64,000 nucleotides of DNA from Burkholderia paludis. GTDB taxonomy: Bacteria > Pseudomonadota > Gammaproteobacteria > Burkholderiales > Burkholderiaceae. Where the stretch lies: NCBI RefSeq assembly GCF_000732615.1, contig NZ_JPGL01000045.1:17177-81176 (forward strand). The letters run 5' to 3'. Positions 51,773 to 61,730 of this stretch are shown piece after piece. The position numbers were made by a program, and so were the translations under genes. Every line of letters begins with the position of its first letter. Position 1 is the stretch's first letter. The notes beneath the pieces are model-generated. The model was not told where the DNA came from. It saw only the letters and a program-made list of their open reading frames with translations, and did not search any database.

Positions 51773-53149
51773 ATGCTGCGTCCGTTGATCAGGCTGTACC
51801 TCGTCGTGATCCTGTTCGTCGGCGCGTCGATCATGTTCATCCAGCTGACGTTCGACCGGATCTTCTACGAGCGCGTCGCGCAGGCGCAGCGCGACTCGCT
51901 GTCGACCTACGCGTTCGTGCTCAACGACTACCTCGAACGCCATCCGGGCGGGCAGCGCGCGCTTGCGCTGCGCGAACTCGCGCAACACGGCAACGAGGGA
52001 TTCGGCTTCATGTCGATGCCCGCCGCCCGTGCGCAGCTGAGCGGCACGCCGCTGCGCGATCTCGATGCCGGCCGCATCGCGATCAGCTACAACGGCAAGG
52101 ACTACTACATGCCGCTCGCCGACGGCTCCGTGCTGCACGCGCGGCCGAACGAAGCTCCCGATCTCGACATCAAGATCTACGCGTACCTGCTGCTCGCGCT
52201 CGGCACGCTGTTCGCGGTCGTGCTGTGGCTGCACTATCACTGGCGCGACCTGCGCAAGCTGCGGGACGCCGCGCACGCGTTCGGCGCCGGCACGCTGTCC
52301 ACGCGCGTGAAGCTGTCGGGCAAGTCGAACATCTTCGAACTGTCGCAGCAGTTCAACGACATGGCCGAGCGCATCGAGGCGTCGATCAAGCAGCAGCGTG
52401 AAATGATGCACGGCATCTCGCACGAACTTAAGACGCCGCTCGCACGGCTCGAATTCGGGCTCGCGCTGCTCGCCGAACCCGACGAGACGGGCCGCATGCG
52501 CGAACGCCGCGACGCGCTGCGGCGCGACGTGCGCGAGCTCGACGAGCTCGTCACCGAATTGCTGACGATCGGCCGGCTCGAACAGGGGGCGAGCCAGCTC
52601 GCACCGATGGAAGTCGGCATCGATGCGCTGATCGACAGCGTCGCCGGCAGCGTCGCGAACGACGTTGCCGATCGCGGCATCGCGCTCGACGTGTCGACGC
52701 TCCACGCGCCCGCGACCCATGTGTGCGACCCGAAACTCGTCGCCCGCGCCCTGCTGAACCTGATCCGCAACGGCGCGCGCTATGCGTCGCGCACGGTGCT
52801 GCTCGCCGCCGAAAGCGACCGGGCCGGCGCGCTCGTGCTGAGCGTCGACGACGACGGCCCCGGCGTTCCGGTCGCCGAACGCGCCCGCGTGTTCGAGCCG
52901 TTCCAGCGGCTCGACTCCAGCCGCGACCGGCAGACCGGCGGATTCGGGCTCGGCCTCGCGATCGTGCGACGCGTCGCGCAGGTACACGGCGGCGACGTGC
53001 GGCTCGAGGATTCTCCGCTCGGCGGCGCACGCTTCGTGATCACGCTGCCCGCGCGAACACTGCCGGAAGGTCTCTTCGACGTGACGGGCGCGCTCGTCCA
53101 TTCAAACGCGCCGGGCCGCGGTACGGGCACGGCCATGCCGCGGCCATAA
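51773..53149 (+). CDS. Sensor histidine kinase (RstB-like)
   Basis: 458 residues. Two membrane helices (residues ~7-24 and ~138-155) flank a ~110-residue periplasmic sensor part; HAMP (~155-210) leads to the H-box with H217 in 'MHGISHELKTPLARLEFG', then the ATPase motifs 'NLIRNGARYA' (N box), 'VDDDGPGV' (G1) and 'GFGLGLAIV' (G2). The ATG overlaps the regulator's stop region (1-bp spacing). Probably reports an envelope signal (pH, ions or stress are the known inputs of RstB). Confidence 0.94.
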   Translation: MLRPLIRLYLVVILFVGASIMFIQLTFDRIFYERVAQAQRDSLSTYAFVLNDYLERHPGGQRALALRELAQHGNEGFGFMSMPAARAQLSGTPLRDLDAGRIAISYNGKDYYMPLADGSVLHARPNEAPDLDIKIYAYLLLALGTLFAVVLWLHYHWRDLRKLRDAAHAFGAGTLSTRVKLSGKSNIFELSQQFNDMAERIEASIKQQREMMHGISHELKTPLARLEFGLALLAEPDETGRMRERRDALRRDVRELDELVTELLTIGRLEQGASQLAPMEVGIDALIDSVAGSVANDVADRGIALDVSTLHAPATHVCDPKLVARALLNLIRNGARYASRTVLLAAESDRAGALVLSVDDDGPGVPVAERARVFEPFQRLDSSRDRQTGGFGLGLAIVRRVAQVHGGDVRLEDSPLGGARFVITLPARTLPEGLFDVTGALVHSNAPGRGTGTAMPRP

Positions 53150-53181
53150 AGCGTGCGACGGGCGCCGCTGCCGCCCTCGCT

Positions 53182-53220
53182 TGATCGCCTGATCGCCTGA
53201 TCGCCTGATCGCCTGATCGC
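53182..53220 (+). repeat. Octanucleotide tandem repeat (TGATCGCC)n
   Basis: Four perfect copies of TGATCGCC plus seven bases of a fifth, 53182-53220, in the 107-bp gap between the convergent ends of the kinase gene (53149) and the ABC permease gene (53257). An 8-bp unit would shift frame if in a gene, but it is non-coding here. May be a slippage locus or termination region. Confidence 0.85.
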
Positions 53221-53256
53221 TTGAGCACCTGCCCCAAGCCGCCGCATGCGCCCCAC

Positions 53257-54297
53257 TCACCGGCGCCGCAGCAGCGCGACGAAGAACAGGCTGCCGAACA
53301 TCGCGGTGACGACGCCGATCGGCAGATCCTCCGGCGCCGCGAGCGTACGGGCGGCGACATCGGCCCACACGAGCAGGATCGCCCCCGTGAGCGCGGCCAC
53401 CGGCAGCAGCCTGCCGTGCTCGGCGCCGACGACGCGACGGCACAGATGCGGCGTCACGAGCCCGACGAAGCCGATCGCGCCGCTCACCGCGACCATCGCC
53501 CCCGTCGCGAACGACGCGACGACGAACACCTCGCGCCGCATCCGCGCGCTCGGCACGCCGAGCGCGGCCGCCGCGACATCGCCCGACATCAGCGCGTTCA
53601 GTTCACGACGCCGCGCGTACAACGCGCCGCCGGCAAGCACCGCGCACACGGCCGGCACCGGCAGCAGATCCCAGCGCGCGAGCCCGACGCCGCCGAGCAT
53701 CCAGAACAGCACCGACGACGCGGCGCGCTGATCGCCGAGATACAGCAGCAGGTTGCCGAACGCGGCCATCATGAACGACACCGAGACGCCCGCGAGCAGC
53801 AGCCGGTCCGATTCGAGCCGGCCGCGCCGGTAGGCGAGCGCGACGACGCAGGCGGTCGCCGCGAGCGCACCCGCAAAGGCGGCGGCCGACAGCGTAAACG
53901 GGCCGAACGCCGCCCCGGCCAGCACCGTGACCGCGACGGCGCCGAGCATCGCGCCCGCGCTCACGCCGAGCAGGTGCGGATCGGCCAGGCGGTTCGCGGT
54001 CGCCGCCTGCAACGCGACGCCGACCGCCGCCAGCGTCGCGCCGACGATCGCGGCCAGCAGCGCGCGCGGCATGCGGATCAGCCACACGATGCTGTCGTCG
54101 CCCGCGGCGGCCGCGAACCCGCCGGCCGCGCCGAACGCCGACGCGACGTGCGCGGCGACGATCCGCACGGCAGCCGGCATCGCGATCGGCGCCGGCCCGA
54201 ACGCGGCCGACGCGACGATCGATACGGCCAGCAACAACGCCAGCGCAGCCACCGTCGTGCGCAGGCCGGGCCGCGTCGCCCGCACCGGCACGCTCAT
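53257..54297 (-). CDS. FecCD-type iron-complex/B12 ABC transporter permease
   Basis: 346 residues, ten membrane helices: 'PRALLAAIVGATLAAVGVALQAATANRLADPHLLGVSAGAMLG' region (in parts: PRALLAAIVGA, NRLADPHLLGVSAGA), 'GFVGLVTPHLCRRVVGAEHGRLLP' and 'EDLPIGVVTAMFGSLFFVALL' are the BtuC/FecC/FhuB conserved segments. It dimerises in the inner membrane. The ATG overlaps the binding-protein stop by 4 bp. One permease gene is enough, as in BtuC-type systems. Confidence 0.92.
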   Translation of the reverse strand: MSVPVRATRPGLRTTVAALALLLAVSIVASAAFGPAPIAMPAAVRIVAAHVASAFGAAGGFAAAAGDDSIVWLIRMPRALLAAIVGATLAAVGVALQAATANRLADPHLLGVSAGAMLGAVAVTVLAGAAFGPFTLSAAAFAGALAATACVVALAYRRGRLESDRLLLAGVSVSFMMAAFGNLLLYLGDQRAASSVLFWMLGGVGLARWDLLPVPAVCAVLAGGALYARRRELNALMSGDVAAAALGVPSARMRREVFVVASFATGAMVAVSGAIGFVGLVTPHLCRRVVGAEHGRLLPVAALTGAILLVWADVAARTLAAPEDLPIGVVTAMFGSLFFVALLRRR

Positions 54298-55285
54298 CGC
54301 GCCGGCCCGGCGAACGCGGCCGGATAGAAAGCGCGCGCGAGCGTCTCGACGGCCGCGACGTTCTCGGGGCCCGGCGTCGCCGCATCGTACGGAACCACGA
54401 CGAAACGCCGGTCGCGAATCGCGGCCACGCGCGCGAGCGACGGCTGGCTCAGCAGGAACTGCTGCTTCTGCCCGGCCGTCACCGCCGAGTAGTCGACGAT
54501 CACGATCACCTGCGGATCGCGCGCGACCACGCTTTCCCAGCTCACCTGCGTCCAGCTGCGCGGCACGTCGTCCATCACGTTGCGCGCGCCGGCCGCCGTC
54601 AGCAGCGCGGTCGGCATCGCGAGCCCGCCTGCCGTCATCGGCTTGTCGGTGCCGCTGTCGTAGACGAACACGCGCAGCGGCGCCGGGCGCCCGATCGCGC
54701 GCGACACCGCCGCGAGACGCGCACGCATCGCGGCGACGACCTGCGCGGCGCGCGCCTCCACGCCGAAGATCCGGCCGAGATTGTCCAGGTCGCGAAACAC
54801 GTCGTCGAACGACGCGGCCGACTGCTTCATCACGTGCGAACACGATTCGGTCAGCTCATACGTCCGGATGCCGAACGGCGCGAGGGTCGCGGGCGTCACC
54901 GGTCCGCCGACGTGCATCCCGTAGTTCCAGCCGGCGAGATAGAAGTCGGCGCGCGCGGCGGCCAGCACCTCGAGCGACGGATACTGGCTCGCCAGTTCGG
55001 GCACGCCGCGCAGCGCAGCGCGCACGTGCGCGGTGCCCGTCTTCCAGCCCCCGATGCCCGTGTAGCCGACGAGCCGGTCCTTCAGGCCCAGCACGAGCAT
55101 CATCTCGGTCAGGTTGACGTCGTTGCTGACCGCGCGCGACGGCGCGCGCTCGAACGTCACGTCGCGATCGCAGCTGCGCACGGTGACGGGATATGCCGCC
55201 GCGTGAACGGCGGCGCAACCGAGCGCCGCGGCAACGAGCAGCCGGCGGGATACGGCGGACAAGGCGGGAAAGCAGAGCATGGCGG

Positions 55286-55289
<4 letters not shown>
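54294..55289 (-). CDS. ABC transporter substrate-binding protein (BtuF/FecB-type)
   Basis: 331 residues. Signal peptide MTAMLCFPALSAVSRRLLVAAAL... (cleaved near HAAAYP) and the class III fold: N-lobe 'RAPSRAVSNDVNLTEMMLVLGLKDRLVGYTG', shown in part 'PSRAVSNDVNLTEMML', hinge and C-lobe 'VIVIVDYSAVTAGQKQQF', 'PSLARVAAIRDRRFVVVP'. It should deliver a metal-chelate, heme or corrinoid to the permease. Start at 55289 overlaps the ATPase stop by 4 bp; a second ATG 9 bp later would be weaker. No Cys lipobox in the core position is obvious. Confidence 0.88.
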
Positions 55290-56062
<773 letters not shown>

Positions 56063-56078
56063 GGGATCTTCGCCTCGC

Positions 56079-58271
56079 TCAGAAACGCATCGTCGCGACG
56101 AGCTCCGCCGAGCGCGACGGGCCGAGCAGCCATTGCTCGCCGCCGTTCGACGTCGTCACCGCATACGTGCGGTTCGCGAGATTGCGCAGGTACAGCGCCA
56201 GCTCGGTGCGCGACGTCGGCTGCCAGCGCAGCGATGCGTCGAACACCGTGTACGACGGCACCTGCACGCGGTTCGCGTCGTCGCCGTACGTCGCGCCGAC
56301 GTAGCGCATGCCCGCATTCGCCTGCCAGCGCTCGGCGAACGCCCAGCCGAGCCACAGGTTCGCCGTCTGCTGCGGCACGCCGGACGGCACGTTGCCGGCG
56401 CGCGACACGATCGCGCCGCCGACCTTCTGGTCGAACACGTCGTAGCGCGCGCGCAGCAGCGCGACGTTCGCATCGATCGTCCAGCCGTACGGCAGCCGGG
56501 CGCCGCCCGTCAGTTCGGTGCCGCGCGACGACTGCCTGCCGACCTGCTGGCGCAGCGCCGGATTGAACGGATCGGTGCTGAGCAGGTTGCGCTTCGTGAT
56601 GTCGTATACGGCGAAGGTCCAGTACGCACGGCCGTCGAGCAGCGTCTGCTTGACGCCCGCTTCCCACTGTTCGCCGGTCGCGAGCCGGTAACCCGCCTGC
56701 GACGCGGACAGCGTCACGAGCGAGCCGAGCCCCTCCGCGCCCGTGGTGTACTGCGCATACGCGCTGAGCGTCGGCGCGACCTCGAGCACGAAGCCCGTGC
56801 GCCAGCCGACGTTCGCGAATCGCTTGTCGAAGCCGGCGCCGGTGGCCGCCTGCTCGCGGCTGAACGCGATGTGGTCGTAACGCAGGCCGCTCACCCACGC
56901 GAGCCGCGGCAGCACCTCGAGCCGGTTCTCGGCGAACACCGCGGCCTGCCGCGCCCGCGTGCTGAACTGCGGCACCGTCGGGTCGGGGCTCGCGAACACG
57001 CCGGGATCGAAGCCGTGCGCGGCCACGGTCGATTCGCCGCCATACGGCGAATTGTTGGTGCCGTCGAACGTGATCTGGCTGAATTCCGTCCCCACGACGA
57101 AGCGGTTCGCGCGGCCGAACAGCGTGCCGTCGACGCGCGCGCTCAGCCGGTCGCCGATCTGCCGCTGGTGGTGGCCGATGTCGAGATAGTCGCTGCGCGT
57201 CACCTGTCCGGTGGCGGGTTCGAGCGCATACGATTCCGCATTGCGCCAGTGGCGGTTCGACGTCAGGTAGTAGAGCTGGTTGTCGATCGTCACGCCCGCC
57301 GTCGGCCGGTAGCTCGCCGACAGTCGCGTCCACTGGTCGTAGTACGCAATCGTCGCATCGCCGACGTTGTAGTTGAGCTTGCGCAGCGACGGATCGAGCA
57401 CGCCGTTCGGCGCCGGCACGCCGTAGTACGTCGCCGGCATCTGGCGGCCGTAGTCGTAGTCGAGCGTCAGCGTGAAGCGCGGGCTCACGTCGAACTTCAG
57501 TGCGCCGCCGACCGCCGTCGTATGCGTGTCGGCACGCGCCGCGAGGCCGTTGGCGCGCGCATCGCTCGCGTAGAAACGGTACGACAGCCGCGGGCCGAGC
57601 GCGCCCGTCGTGTCGACCGCGACGCGCTTCGCACCGTCGGGGCCGACACCGACCTGCAGCGTCGTCTCGCGGGCGCGCTGCGGCCGCTTCGGCACCACGT
57701 TCACGACGCCGCCGATCGCCCCTTCGCCGTACAGCACCGACGCCGGGCCGCGCAGCACCTCGATGCGCTCGACCGACCAGGTATCGAACGGAAACGTGAT
57801 CGTGCCGGCGGCCGGCATGAGCCGCACGCCGTCCAGCAGCGTCATCACCGATTCCTGCCCGCTGAAGCCGCGCACGCTCAGTGCGGTGCCGCCGGTGCCC
57901 GGCGCCATCGCGCTCGCAAAACCGGCCGTGCGCGTGACCGCGTCGAGCACCGTGCGATCGCCGCGCGCCTCGATCGTGTCGGCCGTCACCGTCTCGACGC
58001 TCGCGGGCGTGTCGAGGCTCGCGAGCCCGAGCCGCGAGCCCGTTTCGAGCGGCAGCGTCAGCGGATCGGGCGGCGCCGCGCGCGCGGCGACGCTGATGGC
58101 GGGCAGCGTGTGGCGTTCGTCCGGCGCCGGCGCCGCCGTTTCGGCGGCCAGCGCGCCGGAGGTCGCCATCGCGCAACCCAGCAGGGTCGCGCATCCGTGC
58201 GCGGCGTGCGCGCGCCAGCCCCCGTCGTCGCGACGCGACGGGGCATGCCGTCGTGCGTCGCGAGTCCGCAT
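56079..58271 (-). CDS. TonB-dependent outer-membrane receptor
   Basis: About 730 residues. A long signal region is followed by a plug domain with 'SVEGFSGQESVMTLLDGVRL'-type text ('SVRGFSGQESVMTLLDGVRL', in parts) and 'VERIEVLRGPASVLYGEGAIGGVVNV', then a 22-stranded barrel ending 'SRSAELVATMRF' with C-terminal Phe. No STN domain is seen, so it is unlikely to be the signalling partner of the FecIR pair at 44583-46082. Start at 58271 is uncertain (another ATG at 58316). Substrate unknown: the associated importer fits a siderophore, heme, metal chelate or corrinoid. No cobalamin riboswitch was seen upstream. Confidence 0.93.
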   Translation of the reverse strand: MRTRDARRHAPSRRDDGGWRAHAAHGCATLLGCAMATSGALAAETAAPAPDERHTLPAISVAARAAPPDPLTLPLETGSRLGLASLDTPASVETVTADTIEARGDRTVLDAVTRTAGFASAMAPGTGGTALSVRGFSGQESVMTLLDGVRLMPAAGTITFPFDTWSVERIEVLRGPASVLYGEGAIGGVVNVVPKRPQRARETTLQVGVGPDGAKRVAVDTTGALGPRLSYRFYASDARANGLAARADTHTTAVGGALKFDVSPRFTLTLDYDYGRQMPATYYGVPAPNGVLDPSLRKLNYNVGDATIAYYDQWTRLSASYRPTAGVTIDNQLYYLTSNRHWRNAESYALEPATGQVTRSDYLDIGHHQRQIGDRLSARVDGTLFGRANRFVVGTEFSQITFDGTNNSPYGGESTVAAHGFDPGVFASPDPTVPQFSTRARQAAVFAENRLEVLPRLAWVSGLRYDHIAFSREQAATGAGFDKRFANVGWRTGFVLEVAPTLSAYAQYTTGAEGLGSLVTLSASQAGYRLATGEQWEAGVKQTLLDGRAYWTFAVYDITKRNLLSTDPFNPALRQQVGRQSSRGTELTGGARLPYGWTIDANVALLRARYDVFDQKVGGAIVSRAGNVPSGVPQQTANLWLGWAFAERWQANAGMRYVGATYGDDANRVQVPSYTVFDASLRWQPTSRTELALYLRNLANRTYAVTTSNGGEQWLLGPSRSAELVATMRF

Positions 58272-58372
58272 GTGTTTCGTCTTCGTCACTTCGTATCGGT
58301 CGTCGTGTGGTTCCATCGCCTGCGGCCTGGCCTCCCCTGCAACCGCGGCCAGCCGGCGACGCAAACGTCGGA

Positions 58373-58387
58373 TGATACGTTATATCA
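58373..58387. promoter_or_regulatory. Perfect inverted repeat TGATA-N5-TATCA upstream of the TonB receptor
   Basis: 15-bp symmetric element (tgatacgttatatca), 102 bp before the receptor start. Outer arms match the Fur consensus arms TGATA/TATCA at the expected 5-bp separation, but the inner bases differ (about 10 of 14 consensus positions). Could be a degenerate Fur site or a site for another metal regulator such as Zur. Confidence 0.5.
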
Positions 58388-58866
58388 AGTGAATCGTCAG
58401 GGTTTTGTCAGGAATCGCGGCCCGATGCGCCCGGTGTAACCGCGAACATGCATCGCCCTATCAGTTTCGCTGCAATCGTTCAGTACTCCAGCACACTTTC
58501 AAACGATTCCCGTACCCCGGGGAATGGACTGGCAGCGCCCCGGATGCGCATCGCTGCCGACAACGACGACGCCGCACATGCGATACCGGAATCGCACGCA
58601 CCCGTCCGGCATGCGACTCGCGGCCCCTGCGCGAGGGCCCCGCCGCATCCGCCGCATTACGCCCCGTTACCCCGCCGGACGCCACCCGCATCGCATCGAG
58701 CCGCGCCCGCGCGGCGCCTGCCCGCTCCCGCCGGCCGAATTCCGCGGCGACGTTTGCTTACACACCGCAAAGGCTTTTCATCATCGACCCCGTTAGCCTT
58801 GAATCACCGCGCAAACGATCGTTCCGCGCCACCCGATCCAACCTTCGATACGCTGGACTGCTCATC
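58388..58866. other. Intergenic region without a supportable gene
   Basis: 479 bp between the operator at 58373-58387 and the OmpA-like start at 58867. The 58600-58740 stretch is rich in CCGC and lacks consistent codon bias in any frame. It probably carries the OmpA-like gene promoter near 58750-58850 (ttttcatcat, aacgatcg), but no element stands out. Confidence 0.5.
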
Positions 58867-59583
58867 ATGAAAACACTCACCGCCCGTCGCGAAGCAAGCG
58901 CCCCGTACCGTCGCATCGCATTCATGCTGGCCGCCTGCGGCGCCGTCGTGGCAGCCTGGTGCGGCGACATCGCGCCGGCCGCCGCGCAAGTCGTGGTGCT
59001 CGCGCCGCCCGCGCCGGTCTATGAAGCCGCACCGGCGCCGCGCGCCGGCCATGCCTGGGCACACGGCTACTGGGGCTGGCAATACGGCCGCTACGTCTGG
59101 GTGCCCGGCCACTGGAACGAGGTCGAACGCCGAGTCGTGGTCGCGCCGCCCGCCCCGCCGGTCGCCCCCGTCGCGCAGGTGATGCGGCTGTCCGCCGACG
59201 CGCTGTTCGCGTTCGATCGCGGCGACCTCGCCGACATCCTGCCGGGCGGTCGCGCCGACATCCGCGAGATCGCGGCGAAGCTGAACGCCACCCGCATCGG
59301 GCGCATCGAAGTGCGCGGCTACACCGACCGGCTCGGCGCGTCGGCGTACAACCAGCAGCTGTCGCAGCGGCGCGCGGACGCGGTGAAGGCGCTGCTCGTC
59401 GAGCAAGGCATTCCGGCCGACCGCATCGACGCGCGCGGGCTCGGCGAACAGGATCCGATCACGCAGTGCACCGACAATCAGTCGCACGATCGCCTGGTCG
59501 CGTGCCTGCAACCGGATCGCCGCGTCGAGATCGTGACGTTCGCGCACACGGACGACCGCTACGCGCCGCCGCCGCGGTCGTGA
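58867..59583 (+). CDS. OmpA-family protein with WxxGxW repeat
   Basis: 238 residues: signal peptide (MKTLTARREASAPYRRIAFMLAACGAVVAA... part), a Pro/Ala region with 'GYWGWQYGRYVWVPGHW' (WxxGxW-type repeat, found in small cell-envelope proteins), then the OmpA C-terminal domain (residues ~110-235) with 'GRIEVRGYTDRLGASAYNQQLSQRRADAVK' in parts and 'RIDARGLGEQDPI', which binds peptidoglycan. It is probably periplasmic or outer-membrane linked. ATG at 58867. Confidence 0.87.
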   Translation: MKTLTARREASAPYRRIAFMLAACGAVVAAWCGDIAPAAAQVVVLAPPAPVYEAAPAPRAGHAWAHGYWGWQYGRYVWVPGHWNEVERRVVVAPPAPPVAPVAQVMRLSADALFAFDRGDLADILPGGRADIREIAAKLNATRIGRIEVRGYTDRLGASAYNQQLSQRRADAVKALLVEQGIPADRIDARGLGEQDPITQCTDNQSHDRLVACLQPDRRVEIVTFAHTDDRYAPPPRS

Positions 59584-59617
59584 CGCGCGCCGCGCCCGGC
59601 CGGCGCGGCGAACCCGC

Positions 59618-60526
59618 CTACAGCGGAAAGCTGAACTGCACCCACAGCTTGTCGCCCTGCGACCGGTTGCGCACCGCGAACTCGTGCTGGTACTTCACGA
59701 CCACACCCGAAGCCGGCCCCCACATGTAACGCAGTTGCGGGCCGATGGCGACCGACTGTCCGCGAAAGCCGTCCGACGCGACCTTCACGCCGTCCTGCGT
59801 ATCGTCCGTGAACTGCTTCAGCACCGTGCCCTGCACGCCGAGCTGCACGCGCCGGTCGATCGAATAGCCGATCAGGTAGTCGAGCACCGCCACTGCGCCC
59901 GAGTGGTACTGCGTCGCGTGGTTCGGCGAATTCAGCTCCAGCAGCGTGGTCGTCGAGATCTCCCAGTCGCGGCCCGGAAACCACGTCGTGCTGACGTACG
60001 GCAGGAACGCATAGGTGTTCAGCCCCGGGTTCGCGATCCGGTTCACCGCATACGCGCCGGTCGGCACCGCGAACGACGGCGAGAAGAACGCGAAGAAGGT
60101 CTTCGATGCGTTCGCGTAGTTGATCATGAGCGGCTCGAGGATCACGTCGCCGAGCGACGTATGATTGCCGGTGCCGCCCGGCGTCGACAGGTGCAGATGC
60201 ACGATCGGCACGATCGCGCTGCTCGACAGCGAGAACGGCCCGAGCGTCGCGTCCCAGGTATGGACGACGCGCGGCGTTTCCGCGACCAGGCTCAGGTGGA
60301 AACCCGGCACCGCGCTGCCGCCGTCCGGCCCGGCGAAGCGGTTCGACGTGTAGTAAAGCGAATAGTTGAAGTACTGCGTGCCGCCCGGCGGCGGCAGCAG
60401 CCCGTTCATCACCGTGTTGACGCCGAACGGATAGCTGATCTGCCCGCCTTCGGTAGCCGATGCCGGAACGTGAACGGCTCCGGCGATCAGGAGTGCCAAC
60501 GGCACCCGTCGCAATGCGTGTTTCAT
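59618..60526 (-). CDS. Outer-membrane protein of the COG4313 (meta-pathway) family
   Basis: 302 residues, signal peptide MKHALRRVPLALLIAGAVHV and cut near ASA-TEG. The mature protein 'GGQISYPFGVNTVMNGLLPPPG' and 'GLNTYAFLPYVSTTWFPG' are typical of the phenol-meta-pathway protein family (SphA-like channels), which are associated with aromatic uptake. Ends 'LWVQFSFPL'. It lies downstream of the LysR gene on the same strand with a 162-bp gap, so its own promoter is likely. Placement beside the hydroxyquinol genes fits an aromatic-uptake role, but that is inference. Confidence 0.82.
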   Translation of the reverse strand: MKHALRRVPLALLIAGAVHVPASATEGGQISYPFGVNTVMNGLLPPPGGTQYFNYSLYYTSNRFAGPDGGSAVPGFHLSLVAETPRVVHTWDATLGPFSLSSSAIVPIVHLHLSTPGGTGNHTSLGDVILEPLMINYANASKTFFAFFSPSFAVPTGAYAVNRIANPGLNTYAFLPYVSTTWFPGRDWEISTTTLLELNSPNHATQYHSGAVAVLDYLIGYSIDRRVQLGVQGTVLKQFTDDTQDGVKVASDGFRGQSVAIGPQLRYMWGPASGVVVKYQHEFAVRNRSQGDKLWVQFSFPL

Positions 60527-60688
60527 GTCGTCTCCAAACCGGATTGTTGTCGTGTGATCGCGAGCCGCACACTGCCGGCCCGGGGAGACGGAATGTAAAA
60601 CGCCAGGCGGCGGCGAAAAAGCCGACGCCCGGGAGAACAGTTCTCCGTTACGCGGAGAAATGGGCCGCGGTGCGGCGCGGGCGCGCGC

Positions 60689-61612
60689 TCAGCCGCCGAC
60701 TTCCTGCCATTTGCGCGCGAGGCCGAGGCGCTCGAAGCGCTCGATCAGGAACTCGGTGAAGACGCGGATCTTCGCCGGCTGGTGACGGCGGCTCTGGTAC
60801 GCGATATTGACGGTCAGCGCCGGCAGTTGCCAGTCGGTGAGCACCGGCACCAGCTTGCCCGCGACGATATCGTCGTGAATGATGTAGAGCGGCTGGATCA
60901 GGATGCCGAAGCCGGCGAGCGCGGCCGCGCGGATCACCTGCCCTTCGTTCGCATCGAGCACGCTCTTGATCGTGACCGACTGCTTCTTCGCGCCCTGGCG
61001 AAAATGCAGCACGTACGGATCGTTCGCGAGGTTGTAGACCAGCATCCGGTGGGAGCCCAGCGCGTCGGGGGTCGCGGGCGCCCCGTGCTTCGCGAGATAC
61101 CCGGGCGACGCGGCCAGCACGCGCCGCGTCTCGGCGAGCTTGCGCACGGTGATGCCCGAATCGGCCTCGTGCTCGCGCGTGCGGATCGCCACGTCGATGC
61201 CGGCCTCGATGAAATCCGGATAACGGTTCGCCGCGACGATCTGCACGTTCAGGTTCGGGTAACGCCGATGAAACTCGGGCAGCGCCGGCGCGATGTAGAT
61301 CGACGCGAACGACACCGATGCCGTCACCCGCAGCGTGCCGGCCGGATTGACGCTCGCCTCGTTGACCGCCGCGTCCGCCTCCGACATCTCCGTCAGGATC
61401 GCCACGCAGCGCCGGTGGTACTCGTGCCCCGCATCCGTCAGCCACAGACGGCGCGTGGTCCGCTCCACGAGCCGCGCCGCCAGGCGCTCCTCCAGCGCGT
61501 TCAGGCAGCGGCTCGCCGCCGCGCTCGACATGCCGAGCCGCTCGGCGGCCTTCGACAGGCTGCCCAGTTCGGCCACCTGCACGAAAAATTCGATCTGCGT
61601 CCACTTGTCCAT
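60689..61612 (-). CDS. LysR-family regulator, probable regulator of the hydroxyquinol operon
   Basis: 307 residues. HTH 'FFVQVAELGSLSKAAERLGMSSAAASRCLNALE' in residues ~8-40 and the CrgA-like binding domain 'GTLRVTASVSFASIYIAPALPEFH' region. It is divergent from the dioxygenase gene at 61731 across 118 bp with AT-rich motifs (61613-61730), the standard LysR arrangement. Effector unknown; an aromatic intermediate of the pathway is the natural guess. Confidence 0.9.
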   Translation of the reverse strand: MDKWTQIEFFVQVAELGSLSKAAERLGMSSAAASRCLNALEERLAARLVERTTRRLWLTDAGHEYHRRCVAILTEMSEADAAVNEASVNPAGTLRVTASVSFASIYIAPALPEFHRRYPNLNVQIVAANRYPDFIEAGIDVAIRTREHEADSGITVRKLAETRRVLAASPGYLAKHGAPATPDALGSHRMLVYNLANDPYVLHFRQGAKKQSVTIKSVLDANEGQVIRAAALAGFGILIQPLYIIHDDIVAGKLVPVLTDWQLPALTVNIAYQSRRHQPAKIRVFTEFLIERFERLGLARKWQEVGG

Positions 61613-61730
61613 ACGTCCGATTATTCCACCCAGCGGAGAACAAAACTCCTTTCAACCATCTTTTTTACGGCTTCGGGAGGAATTAATGTTACGTCAACGC
61701 GCCATCGAACGACATCAGGAGACAACCCCA

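Noticed and set aside
49905..53220. CRISPR array
   Set aside because: Units of 6 and 8 bp without spacers are simple tandem repeats, not CRISPR, and no cas genes are present.
58272..58866. Cobalamin riboswitch upstream of the TonB receptor
   Set aside because: No conserved B12-box-like element was found in the receptor leader; only the TGATA/TATCA repeat is seen.
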